Source: Nitrospira sp.
GTDB taxonomy: Bacteria > Nitrospirota > Nitrospiria > Nitrospirales > Nitrospiraceae
Assembly (NCBI GenBank): GCA_022226935.1
Contig: CP092081.1
Location: 254,902 to 318,901 of the forward strand
Length of the DNA stretch: 64,000 nucleotides
Reading direction: 5' to 3'
In this document: piece after piece, positions 8,660 to 16,868 of the stretch
Numbering within the stretch: position 1 is the stretch's first letter
How the letters are laid out: every line of letters begins with the position of its first letter
Position numbers and translations under genes: made by a program
The notes under the pieces: generated by a model
Database searches by the model: none
Seen by the model: the letters and a program-made list of their open reading frames with translations, nothing else
Told to the model about the DNA's origin: nothing

Positions 8660-10216
8660 TTATCGGAGCCATGCCAAAACGGGAGCAAGATCAAGGTGCC
8701 GATCGATGTGATCAGCCCAGCGGTCCATTGCGTTCAGACGCGTTTCATTCACGCGTTGAGAGTCTTCTAGAGAAACCGCTGATAACCCTTTTCGGCTGCG
8801 CAGCCGGTTCAGCCAAGCCCGGCGAAAAGCTGGTTCATCGAAAAGACCATGGACATAGGTTCCCCACACCAACCCATCATGCCGCACCGCGCCATCCTGA
8901 CATTCCTCATCGCGCAAGATTTCTTTGCTGTCGGTTTTCAGACTCGCCTGCCTGCGCAGGAGCTGGAAACAGGGCCGAAGTCCCGCGCGATCCGTTCTGC
9001 CCATGTGGATGAGGTACCCCCGAACGGCCAATGTCGTCGATTCCTCAATATGCAGAGCCTGCCCCTGAACCTGCTCCGTAATCTTGTCTCGCGCCAACAC
9101 GGTGGTGACCGGCAACATTCCGAATCCGTTATCGTGACCGCCCGTCTCCACTCCATCGGGATCGGCAATTGATTGCCCGAGCATTTGATAGCCGCCGCAG
9201 ATGCCTACCAATTCCCCGCCACGCCGCACATGGTCCTGCAACAACCTTTCAAATCCCCTCTCGCGCAGATAGGCAAGATCGGACAAGGTCGTCTTCGAAC
9301 CGGGAAGAATCATGGCGTTCGCGCCCAGAGCCTCTTCGGGTGTTGCAACATATCGCAACGCGACATCCATTTCTTGAGCGAGCGCATTAAAATCGGTGAA
9401 GTTACTCATGTGCGGTAGGAGCAGCACCGCAACATTGACACGATCAGCTGTGAAAGGAATCTTCGCCCGGGCGTCTACGTCGAGACTGTCTTCTTGATCC
9501 AGTGCGAGATCGCGAAGGTACGGCAAGAGCCCGAGTACCGGGATTCCTGTGCGTGCCGTGAGAAACCGGACGCCATCGTCGAACAGCGTTCTGTCCCCTC
9601 GAAATTTGTTGATCACGATCCCACAGACGCGGGCTCGTTCCTCCGCGGCAATCAGGTCGAGGGTCCCGACGATTTGGGCGAAGACCCCGCCTCGGTCGAT
9701 GTCACCCACCAAGACCACTCGGGCATCCGCCAGTTCCACCGTGGTCCAGTTGACGAGATCACGATCGCGCAAGTTTACCTCGGCAGCGCTCCCGGCCCCC
9801 TCGATCACAATTACCTCATACTGTGATGCGAGCCGTTCATAACTCTCCCGCACCGCGCGCAACAATTGTGAATCCCGCCCCCGCGTGAAATAGGCACGCG
9901 CATCCAATGTCGCAAAGACTTTCCCCTGCACCACAACTTGGGATCTGGCGTTAGATTCCGGCTTGAGCAAGATGGGATTCATGTCCACATGGGGAGCAAT
10001 CCCGCAGGCCTCGGCTTGTAACGCCTGCGCACGTCCGATCTCGCCGCCTTCCAGTGTGGCGAATGAATTGAGCGACATGTTCTGCGCCTTGAAGGGAGCC
10101 ACTCTGATTCCGGCGCGATGCAGCAGGCGGCAGAGGCCCGCCGTCACCAGGCTTTTCCCGACATCGGAGCCGGTCCCGAGAATCGCAATAGCTTTGGCGC
10201 GAGAGAGATGGGACAT
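8660..10216 (-). CDS. cobQ: Cobyric acid synthase
   Basis: A 518-residue glutamine-dependent amidotransferase (CobQ/CbiP) that amidates side chains b, d, e and g of adenosylcobyrinic acid a,c-diamide to give adenosylcobyric acid. The N-terminal synthetase half has the dethiobiotin-synthetase-like nucleotide loop 'GTGSDVGKS' (residues 14-22) and 'PFKAQNMSLNS'. The C-terminal glutaminase half has the nucleophile C340 in 'VGICGGYQML' and a histidine in 'GTYVHGLFD'. The length is normal for the family. It is the last gene of the cobalamin operon, 20 bases below cbiZ. Confidence 0.96.
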   Translation of the reverse strand: MSHLSRAKAIAILGTGSDVGKSLVTAGLCRLLHRAGIRVAPFKAQNMSLNSFATLEGGEIGRAQALQAEACGIAPHVDMNPILLKPESNARSQVVVQGKVFATLDARAYFTRGRDSQLLRAVRESYERLASQYEVIVIEGAGSAAEVNLRDRDLVNWTTVELADARVVLVGDIDRGGVFAQIVGTLDLIAAEERARVCGIVINKFRGDRTLFDDGVRFLTARTGIPVLGLLPYLRDLALDQEDSLDVDARAKIPFTADRVNVAVLLLPHMSNFTDFNALAQEMDVALRYVATPEEALGANAMILPGSKTTLSDLAYLRERGFERLLQDHVRRGGELVGICGGYQMLGQSIADPDGVETGGHDNGFGMLPVTTVLARDKITEQVQGQALHIEESTTLAVRGYLIHMGRTDRAGLRPCFQLLRRQASLKTDSKEILRDEECQDGAVRHDGLVWGTYVHGLFDEPAFRRAWLNRLRSRKGLSAVSLEDSQRVNETRLNAMDRWADHIDRHLDLAPVLAWLR

Positions 10217-10236
10217 AGAAATGCTTGGCGTTCAGG

Positions 10237-10965
10237 TCAATGCTTATCGGCCCACTGTGCTGCGAGGGCCAAGCCTTGCAGGAGACACTCAGCCACGACG
10301 CGTCCGATCATCGAACCGATCTCGGTATGCGTCCCCGCATACGGATGCCAGGTACCATGACCTCGCAGCGCCGAGGCGACAACCACCGCATCCGTTCCCG
10401 TTCCGGTCGCACCGGCCAGACCAGTCCAGCTGGGAACGGCATGATCGCGCAATACGCCGGTTTTGCTCTCCGTCGCCACCTGCACCGCGCCGACCATGGC
10501 AGGAACCGCGAGACAGCCGTTTGTCACCAGGATGAGGTTGATCGTTCCCGCTGTCGCACCGATCCGCTCGCCTTGCCGTCGAAGAACGGGCTCCCCGGCC
10601 CGCACGGCATTCGTGACGCCCACGGTGGCAAACCCCTCCACCCACGTTCCGTCTCGTTCCTCTCGATGGGTCACGAGCTGCGTCATGGGAACCGCGGTCA
10701 TGAGCCCGACACAATCCGAGTCTACGCCGAGCGTCTCCGCAAGCCGCCTGAGGTAGCGGGATGGATGTGCCCAGTTTCGACCTGCTGTGTCCGCCCCTAA
10801 CGGATGTGAAGGCACCTGATGATTCAGGATAAAACGAGTCGTGCGAAGCCCTCCCCCTCGTGGTGCCGAGGACAACACGCGCATGCGTGCCCCCAGATCC
10901 ACGATCAACGTATCGTCGGCGACCCAATGCCTCGTCGAGACGCGGTGTGCACGAAACGCGGTCAT
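10237..10965 (-). CDS. cbiZ: Adenosylcobinamide amidohydrolase
   Basis: A 242-residue CbiZ-family protein. CbiZ removes the aminopropanol arm of adenosylcobinamide to give adenosylcobyric acid, letting cells salvage scavenged corrinoids. Family features visible are 'SSAPRGGGLRTTRFILNHQV', 'VGLMTAVPMTQL' and 'VGVTNAVRAGEP', plus the conserved tail 'RGHGTWHPYAGTHTEIGSMIGR'. The start overlaps the end of cobD by four bases, so translation is probably coupled. Its presence next to cobU is notable, because CobU offers a parallel route for adenosylcobinamide. Confidence 0.92.
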   Translation of the reverse strand: MTAFRAHRVSTRHWVADDTLIVDLGARMRVLSSAPRGGGLRTTRFILNHQVPSHPLGADTAGRNWAHPSRYLRRLAETLGVDSDCVGLMTAVPMTQLVTHREERDGTWVEGFATVGVTNAVRAGEPVLRRQGERIGATAGTINLILVTNGCLAVPAMVGAVQVATESKTGVLRDHAVPSWTGLAGATGTGTDAVVVASALRGHGTWHPYAGTHTEIGSMIGRVVAECLLQGLALAAQWADKH

Positions 10966-12080
10966 GTGCGACTCTTCCCGATGATTTCCGATAAGGAGCT
11001 GAGGAGGCGATCATTGTCGGCGCGCGAGCGAATGGCCAGACGGATTGAACGATCGTTGAGCCCCGGCACCTGCGAACAATCTCGAACCAAAATCCCTTGC
11101 CGTCGAAGGGCCGACACCACGCGCATCGCCTTGAGTCTGGCCGGCAATTCCAGAAGCAGGAAATTGGCTGCGGAAGGGAACGTCGAACAACCTGGTAATC
11201 GCATCAATCCTTGCACACACCGCGATCGCTCTTGCTCCATGAAGCGGAGGCTCCGCCGGCTGTGTCGCTTGTCCTCCAAGGCCAGTTGAGCGGCTCGCTG
11301 AGCCAACATATTCACCGACCAAGGAGGCTGATGCGCGCCCAACCGTTTCATGACCTTGGGATTCCCCACCGCATAACCCACACGGAGTCCGGGCAACCCG
11401 TAAAACTTGGTGAAGCTTCGCAAGACGAGGGTCTGTGCAGGCAGGTCTTCCGGTAAAATCGAGACCTCCTCGCAATATTCGGCAAAGGTTTCATCCACGA
11501 GGCACCATTGCCCAAGACGAGCCGCCCGGCGAGCCCATTTCCTGACCATATCGGCATCGCAGACCTGGCCGGTCGGGCTGTTGGGATTGCACAGCATCAC
11601 CGCATCCACAGGGGGCCTGCTGTTTCTTGTGTTCCGGAACTTGCCCAGATCGTTCATGATCTGCTCAAGCGGCGGCCGGTAGCCATCGTCACGTCGAGCC
11701 ATGATGCTGCTGATCTGCCCACCGACGCGGGCCATCGCCGCAGCATATTCAGAGAAGGTCGGACCAATAACGAGGAGATGCCTGATCTGCAAGGCCTCGG
11801 GAAGCAGGTGGATCAATTCGGTCGATCCATTGCCGATCAGAAACTCTTCCGGTGAACGGTCCCAAAACGTCGCCAGTGCCTGCCGCAGATCCCGACAGGC
11901 CGGATCTGGATAATGGCTCAGCAGTTCACTCCCCTCCTTGATCGCTCGCCACGCTGCAGCGGACGGCCCCAGAGGATTGATACTGGCGCTGAAATCCAGC
12001 AATTGCCGGACATCTCGTTTCAATTCACGGGCCGCCGCGTAGACATCACCGCCATGAACCGGGCGTTTCATGATACCCAT
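10962..12080 (-). CDS. cobD: Threonine-phosphate decarboxylase
   Basis: A 372-residue class I/II PLP-dependent enzyme related to histidinol-phosphate aminotransferase. CobD decarboxylates L-threonine O-3-phosphate to (R)-1-amino-2-propanol O-2-phosphate, the linker joined to cobyric acid by CbiB. Visible features are 'HGGDVYAAAREL', 'LDFSASINPLGPS', 'NPNSPTG' for substrate binding and the PLP lysine K225 in 'SFTKFYGLPGLRVGY'. The gene overlaps cbiB at its start by 13 bases and cbiZ at its end by four. Its place beside cbiB separates it from HisC. Confidence 0.93.
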   Translation of the reverse strand: MGIMKRPVHGGDVYAAARELKRDVRQLLDFSASINPLGPSAAAWRAIKEGSELLSHYPDPACRDLRQALATFWDRSPEEFLIGNGSTELIHLLPEALQIRHLLVIGPTFSEYAAAMARVGGQISSIMARRDDGYRPPLEQIMNDLGKFRNTRNSRPPVDAVMLCNPNSPTGQVCDADMVRKWARRAARLGQWCLVDETFAEYCEEVSILPEDLPAQTLVLRSFTKFYGLPGLRVGYAVGNPKVMKRLGAHQPPWSVNMLAQRAAQLALEDKRHSRRSLRFMEQERSRCVQGLMRLPGCSTFPSAANFLLLELPARLKAMRVVSALRRQGILVRDCSQVPGLNDRSIRLAIRSRADNDRLLSSLSEIIGKSRT

Positions 12081-13024
12081 AGGGAGAGCAAGGCGAAAAA
12101 CAGACCCAGAGCATAGGTGACGATCATGATGCGAGAGGCCTGGCGGATATGCTCTGGAGTGACATCGGCGGTGCCGTCACCGATGGTCGGAGCGTCATGC
12201 GCCACACCATCATAATAGTTTGTTCCACCGAGTTGGACGCCCAAGGCGCCGGCCATCGCTGCTTCCGGCTGCCCACTGTTCGGACTGGCGTGTTTATCCC
12301 CGTCTCGGTGGAGCATGTACCAGCTTTCATGAATCCGATGCCATTGGCCCGTTGAGAGGCCTGCAGCCAGCGCGATGAAGCCGCCCGCCAATCGTGCCGG
12401 AACCCAATTCAGCACATCGTCGAGTTTGGCGGAGGCCCAACCGAAGTGTTCATAGCGGGTATCCAGATGACCGATCATGGAGTCGAGCGTATTGACCGCC
12501 TTATAGGCCAGCGCCAACGGCGCCCCCCCCAGGGACAAATAGACCAGCGGCGCAATGATCCCGTCGGACGTACTTTCCGCGATGGTTTCCACCGTAGCTC
12601 GGGACACGCCAGATTCTGTCAACGTCGCAGTATCACGGCCGACAATCATCGCCACGGCTTGCCGGGCACCAGCCAGATTGCCTGCCGCCAATTCACGGAG
12701 CACTGCCTGAACGTGATCGAACAGATCGCGCCCTGCCAGCGTCGTGTACGCCAATCCCACGCCGACCACCTGCCCAAGCAGAGGAGCGATTGCCGTGGCT
12801 TGCGTAATCGTCCAACTGGCAGCGGCATACGCTGCGGCCGGTAAGCCGATAGCGAGGCAGCCACCCGCAATCTGAAGAGCCTGCTCGCTCTGACAGATGC
12901 GGCGAACACGACCATCCACCCAGGCGATGACGGCCCCCATGCCCTTCACCGGATGGGGCAACCAGCGAGGATCGCCTGCCGCGACATCCAGCGCCGCGGC
13001 GACTGCCAATTCCACGCCGGTCAT
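12068..13024 (-). CDS. cbiB: Adenosylcobinamide-phosphate synthase
   Basis: A 318-residue integral membrane protein of the CbiB/CobD family. It joins adenosylcobyric acid to aminopropanol phosphate. It begins with the family signature 'AAALDVAAGDPRWLPHPVKG' and has several hydrophobic segments plus the conserved cytoplasmic stretch 'DGDKHASPNSGQPEAAMAGA'. The length is typical. Its ATG overlaps the stop of cobS in an ATGA arrangement, and its end overlaps cobD. Together with CobD it supplies the de novo branch of nucleotide-loop assembly. Confidence 0.94.
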   Translation of the reverse strand: MTGVELAVAAALDVAAGDPRWLPHPVKGMGAVIAWVDGRVRRICQSEQALQIAGGCLAIGLPAAAYAAASWTITQATAIAPLLGQVVGVGLAYTTLAGRDLFDHVQAVLRELAAGNLAGARQAVAMIVGRDTATLTESGVSRATVETIAESTSDGIIAPLVYLSLGGAPLALAYKAVNTLDSMIGHLDTRYEHFGWASAKLDDVLNWVPARLAGGFIALAAGLSTGQWHRIHESWYMLHRDGDKHASPNSGQPEAAMAGALGVQLGGTNYYDGVAHDAPTIGDGTADVTPEHIRQASRIMIVTYALGLFFALLSLWVS

Positions 13025-13794
13025 GGGGCCATCACCAACGCCGGAATCAATAAGAGAAAGAGAATCTCGACCGCTTCATTCGTGGCTCCGAGCACATCTC
13101 CGGTCACGCCTCCAAGCAGGGTCAGGCACCGTTGCCTGATCAGGACCAGCAACAGGACGCCCATGCCCATGGTCGCGACCGTCACCCTTCCACCCAAGAC
13201 CATCATCAACGCAACAGCCAATACGAGACTCGAAAGAATCACATGTTGCCAAGATAAATGCGTGAGAAAGGAGGCCGCCAACCCGCCATCGCGTCTGGCT
13301 GAAGGAGAGGCCCATGCCAGGCTGACCATCGCCCAGCGACCCAGTGCCGGCATACAGAGCAGTACCGGCAGCCGCAGCGTGGCAGGCAGTGCGAGTAATC
13401 CCGCATATCGGAGCAACAAGGAAAGACACAAGGCGGTCGCGCCGAATGCACCCACTCGCGGATCGCGCATGATCCGTAAACGATCCTCAACGGTTCGGCC
13501 ACCGGCCAATCCGTCGACCGTATCCGCGAGGCCATCCTGATGCAACCCTCGCGTCAGCAGCACGAGCAGAACAATCAGCAAGGCATTGCCGACCTCCGCT
13601 GCCAGCCATGAGCGCAAGCCCACGTCGGCCAGCGCCACCAGACCGCCGATCAGGAGACCGACGGTGGAATACCAGGCCATCGATGCGGCCAACTCCTGCG
13701 CCGTCGGTGCGTGATGAGTTCGGCTGATCGGGATCGCCGTCAGAAAATGCCAGGCGAACACAAACGGTCTGGTCATGGCGGCCATCTCAGTCAC
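13021..13794 (-). CDS. cobS: Adenosylcobinamide-GDP ribazoletransferase (cobalamin synthase)
   Basis: A 257-residue membrane enzyme that condenses adenosylcobinamide-GDP with alpha-ribazole (phosphate). The family signature is clear: 'RGLHQDGLADTVDGLAGG' followed by 'RIMRDPRVGAFG' holds the acidic residues thought to bind metal. Six or so hydrophobic segments follow. It overlaps cobT by eight bases and cbiB by four, as expected in a compact operon. Confidence 0.95.
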   Translation of the reverse strand: MTEMAAMTRPFVFAWHFLTAIPISRTHHAPTAQELAASMAWYSTVGLLIGGLVALADVGLRSWLAAEVGNALLIVLLVLLTRGLHQDGLADTVDGLAGGRTVEDRLRIMRDPRVGAFGATALCLSLLLRYAGLLALPATLRLPVLLCMPALGRWAMVSLAWASPSARRDGGLAASFLTHLSWQHVILSSLVLAVALMMVLGGRVTVATMGMGVLLLVLIRQRCLTLLGGVTGDVLGATNEAVEILFLLLIPALVMAP

Positions 13795-14839
13795 GTTCCG
13801 TCACACCGGCTTCATCGAACGTCGCCATCTCAGTGAGAATTTTGATCGAAGCCTGCACGAGCCCCATCCCCAGGCAAGCCCCCGTCCCCTCACCCAGGCG
13901 GAGATCCAGATCAAGCAGCGGTTTAAGGGCCAAGCATTCCAGAATCGCCTGATGCCCCTGCTCAACCGAGCGGTGCGATGCGATCAAGTAGTCGCGACAC
14001 AAGGGCTGCAACCCCACGGCAATCAAGGCGGCGGCACCGGCAATAAATCCATCCAGCACCACCGGCACGCGTGCCGCCGCGGCACCGAGCATGAGCCCGG
14101 CCAGCCCGGCGATTTCCAGTCCACCCACCTTGGCCAGCACATCAAGCGCATCACCTTTATCGGGCCGATGCCGATCCAGCGCCTGCTCGATAATCGAAAC
14201 CTTGCGGGCGTGACCGGCTTCGTCGATGCCGGTTCCACGGCCAGTCACGTCAGCCACCGGTCGACCGGTCATGACGGCCGTCATGGCCGCACTCGGGGTC
14301 GTGTTGCCGATGCCCATTTCACCGGTGCCGATAAGCCCGATGCCCTCCCGGGCCGCGGCCGTCGCCAGATCGATTCCAACCTGTAATGCCTGTGCGGCCT
14401 GTGCGCGGGTCATCGCCGGTTCGCGCAACAGATTGTTCGTCCCCTGCATGATTTTCTTCTGAATGAGTCTCGGCACTGATCCGAAATCGTAGGCGACACC
14501 GATATCCACGACTCGAACGTCGACCCCGGTATGTCGCGCCAGCACATTGACCCCGGCGCCGCCCCGGAGGAAATTCAGAACCATCTGCGCCGTGACTTCG
14601 CTGGGATAGGCGCTCACACCTTCGTTCGCCACGCCATGATCGGCCGCAAAGGTGAAGATGACCCCGCGCGGTATATTCGGCTTCACGTCGCCGGTGATCC
14701 TGGCGTAGTGCACGGCCAACTCTTCCAGACGCCCGAGACTGCCCAGCGGCTTGGTGAGCCGATCGAGGCGTCCTTGAGCTTTCACCGCACTCTTACCATT
14801 CACCGGCTGAATCAGGCCCACCACCTCATCGAGCGTCAT
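13787..14839 (-). CDS. cobT: Nicotinate-nucleotide-dimethylbenzimidazole phosphoribosyltransferase
   Basis: A 350-residue CobT that makes alpha-ribazole phosphate from nicotinate mononucleotide and 5,6-dimethylbenzimidazole or a related base. Conserved segments are 'LTKPLGSLGRLEELA', 'FAADHGV' and 'IGTGEMGIGNTTPSAAM'. The catalytic glutamate falls at E317 in 'RLGEGTGA', the same position as in the Salmonella enzyme. The length matches the family. It lies 12 bases below cobU. The lower ligand base cannot be told from sequence. Confidence 0.95.
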   Translation of the reverse strand: MTLDEVVGLIQPVNGKSAVKAQGRLDRLTKPLGSLGRLEELAVHYARITGDVKPNIPRGVIFTFAADHGVANEGVSAYPSEVTAQMVLNFLRGGAGVNVLARHTGVDVRVVDIGVAYDFGSVPRLIQKKIMQGTNNLLREPAMTRAQAAQALQVGIDLATAAAREGIGLIGTGEMGIGNTTPSAAMTAVMTGRPVADVTGRGTGIDEAGHARKVSIIEQALDRHRPDKGDALDVLAKVGGLEIAGLAGLMLGAAAARVPVVLDGFIAGAAALIAVGLQPLCRDYLIASHRSVEQGHQAILECLALKPLLDLDLRLGEGTGACLGMGLVQASIKILTEMATFDEAGVTERD

Positions 14840-14851
14840 CGTCCCTCCTAT

Positions 14852-15409
14852 CTATTTGAGCCTCAGCGACTGACCGCATATGACAACATAGACCTCGTCA
14901 GCCGAGGCGGCGATCTGCTGGTTGACCCGGCCGGCGACATCGCGGAAGGCGCGCGCGCTGCGACTGGTCGGCACCAAGCCGAATCCCAGTTCGTTACTGA
15001 CCAGCACGACACGCGCCGGACTACGTCGAATCGCTTGCACGAGTTCATCGACTCGCGCACTTATGTCTGCGTCGGATATACGGCGGCCGCAGACATTGCT
15101 CAGCCAGAGTGTCAGGCAATCGACGACGATAGTGCGATAGCCCGATCCTTCCGAACGAAACCAGCCCGTTAGATCACGCGGCACTTCAGCCGTCACCCAA
15201 TCGGCGGAACGTGTTGCGCGGTGCCGCGCGATACGCGCCTGCATTTCCTTATCCAGCCCCTGGCCTGTTGCAACGAAGGCCTTCGGTGCTCGGCTGCCCG
15301 CCCGCTCCAATGCCGCCTGACTTTTCCCTGAGGAGGCCCCTCCCAGTACCAGAATGAGACGTGACCGTGAACGCCGGGTCTTTCTCGTCGGTTTACTTGG
15401 TCGAGGCAT
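14852..15409 (-). CDS. cobU: Bifunctional adenosylcobinamide kinase / guanylyltransferase
   Basis: A 185-residue CobU/CobP protein. It phosphorylates adenosylcobinamide and transfers GMP to the phosphate. The P-loop 'GGASSGKSQ', 'VDCLTLWLSN' and 'VSNELGFGLVPTSRSARAF' are standard for the family. The start is put at the ATG at 15409 (MPRPSKPTRK), 33 bases inside the longest frame, because the P-loop then lies at the usual distance from the N-terminus. It still overlaps the end of the PduO-type gene by 17 bases. Confidence 0.93.
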   Translation of the reverse strand: MPRPSKPTRKTRRSRSRLILVLGGASSGKSQAALERAGSRAPKAFVATGQGLDKEMQARIARHRATRSADWVTAEVPRDLTGWFRSEGSGYRTIVVDCLTLWLSNVCGRRISDADISARVDELVQAIRRSPARVVLVSNELGFGLVPTSRSARAFRDVAGRVNQQIAASADEVYVVICGQSLRLK

Positions 15410-15989
15410 CAGTGTCACGCTGCCACAAAAACTCCGGCTCACCTTGGGTCTTGGCCACCCAACGCGCCATCACAAACAACGCATCACTCAGCCGATTGAG
15501 ATACTTGTTGAGTTCGGCGGACACGTCCTCTTCGCGGCTCAGCCGGATGCAGTCGCGCTCGGCCCGCCGGCAGATCGTTCGCGCTTGATGGAGCGTCGCT
15601 GCGACTTTACCCCCTCCCGGCAGGATAAATTCTTTCAACGGCGCCAGGTCTTCCTGGCAGCGGTCGATCATCTGCTCGAGCTTGGTCACATCGCCCGCGG
15701 TGACCGTCGGCATGTTCGGAAAGCTTTGGCTCGGCGCGGTGGCGAGCAAACTCCCGACATCGAACAACTTGTTCTGAATCCAACGCAGATCTGCTTCGAG
15801 TTGCGCGGAAGCGGGAGACGCGCTACCTGCTTCGGCATTCATCGCCCGAACCAAGCCCACAGAGGCATTCAGCTCATCGACGGTGCCATAGGCTTCAACG
15901 CGCAGACAGTCCTTCCACACCTGCTGCCCGCCCGCAAGCCTCGTTTGGCCCGCATCGCCGGTTCTCGTATAGACTTTGGTGATTCGCAT
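15393..15989 (-). CDS. pduO: PduO-type cob(I)alamin adenosyltransferase
   Basis: A 198-residue PduO-family ATP:corrinoid adenosyltransferase, which forms the cobalt-carbon bond of adenosylcobalamin. Diagnostic motifs are 'VYTRTGDAGQTRLAGG' at the N-terminus (ATP binding), 'VEAYGTVDELNASVG', and 'ARTICRRAERD' further on. It is unrelated in fold to the CobA/CobO-type enzyme encoded three genes upstream, so this operon carries two adenosyltransferases. It overlaps cobU by 17 bases with the revised cobU start. Confidence 0.94.
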   Translation of the reverse strand: MRITKVYTRTGDAGQTRLAGGQQVWKDCLRVEAYGTVDELNASVGLVRAMNAEAGSASPASAQLEADLRWIQNKLFDVGSLLATAPSQSFPNMPTVTAGDVTKLEQMIDRCQEDLAPLKEFILPGGGKVAATLHQARTICRRAERDCIRLSREEDVSAELNKYLNRLSDALFVMARWVAKTQGEPEFLWQRDTDASTK

Positions 15990-16055
15990 GCCCTGATCCT
16001 TTCACTCCCGGCCAGCGTTCCTGGCTCACGCGGCACCAGGTCTGCCGGAAACAGT

Positions 16056-16271
16056 CTATCGTTCGTGATTCTGCTGCGGTGTCACCGTTGGTCCAAGCCT
16101 TCCATCCGCCACCTGTTGTAAGCAGGCGGGACAGAGACAATCCTGATAACGCGCCGCAATCCAGTCCATCTGGGTTTCTGTAATGCCGATCTTTCCGCAC
16201 CAGCATTGATATCCAACGCACTCGAACGCCTGCCCGCAATGCTCGCACGTCTTGCTGACCGGTCCTCTCAA
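16056..16271 (-). CDS. Small cysteine-rich CWC-type protein
   Basis: A 71-residue protein with six cysteines arranged as 'CEHCGQAFEC', 'CWCG' and 'CLCPACL', matching the pattern of the cysteine-rich CWC family, presumed metal-binding and of unknown function. Its ATG overlaps the stop of cobO by four bases, so it is translationally coupled inside the cobalamin operon. No signal peptide or membrane segment is visible. A link to corrinoid or cobalt handling is suggested only by position. Confidence 0.75.
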   Translation of the reverse strand: MRGPVSKTCEHCGQAFECVGYQCWCGKIGITETQMDWIAARYQDCLCPACLQQVADGRLGPTVTPQQNHER

Positions 16272-16867
16272 AACTCCACCCCCGCCTGCGCCTTGATTCC
16301 CGCTCGAAAGGGATGTTTGACCTGCTTCATTTCGGTCACCAGATCAGCCGCGTCGATCAGTTCAGCCGGAGCCCCGCGCCCGGTGATGACGACATGTTGC
16401 ATCAGCGGACGCGCCCGCAGGCGAGGTACCACCTCCGTCACCGCTACATAGTGGTGGTGCAGCGCAATATTGAACTCGTCGAGAATCACCATCGCATAGG
16501 AGGGATCGGCCATGAACTCACCGGCTTTTCTCCAGGCCTCCTGAGCGAATCTCGTGTCTCGTTCCCGATCTTGCGTCTCCCACGTGTACCCTTCCCCCAT
16601 GCGCTGAAACGTCACACGGTCCCCGAAGGACGTGAGGACCCGTTCCTCGGCCGTATCGATGGCGCCCTTGATGAACTGCACGATGGCCACCTTCATCCCG
16701 TGGCCGAGGCAGCGAAGCGCCATACCGAGCGCGGCGGTTGTCTTGCCCTTGCCCGCGCCGGTGTAGACCATCAGGAGTCCCTTTTCTTCCTGGGCTGCCT
16801 CGATGCGTCGATCGACGGAAGCTTTCAGGCGCCGCATTCTGGCGGTATGTTCGTCCCGGTCTGTCAT
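16268..16867 (-). CDS. cobO: Cob(I)yrinic acid a,c-diamide adenosyltransferase (CobA type)
   Basis: A 199-residue P-loop adenosyltransferase of the CobA/CobO/BtuR family. It adenosylates reduced corrinoids, typically at the a,c-diamide step and during salvage. The inverted-style P-loop 'YTGAGKGKTTAALGMALR' and the 'VAIVQFIKG' strand are diagnostic, and 'MVILDEFNIALHHHYV' supplies the Walker-B-like region. It starts one base below the cbiA stop, so the two are co-translated steps of one pathway. Confidence 0.94.
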   Translation of the reverse strand: MTDRDEHTARMRRLKASVDRRIEAAQEEKGLLMVYTGAGKGKTTAALGMALRCLGHGMKVAIVQFIKGAIDTAEERVLTSFGDRVTFQRMGEGYTWETQDRERDTRFAQEAWRKAGEFMADPSYAMVILDEFNIALHHHYVAVTEVVPRLRARPLMQHVVITGRGAPAELIDAADLVTEMKQVKHPFRAGIKAQAGVEF

Positions 16868-16868
16868 G

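Noticed and set aside
8467-9012. Plus-strand open frame of 181 codons
   Set aside because: Most of it is antisense to cobQ, which has a full family match. Its translation shows no recognisable domain and no ribosome-binding site was seen.
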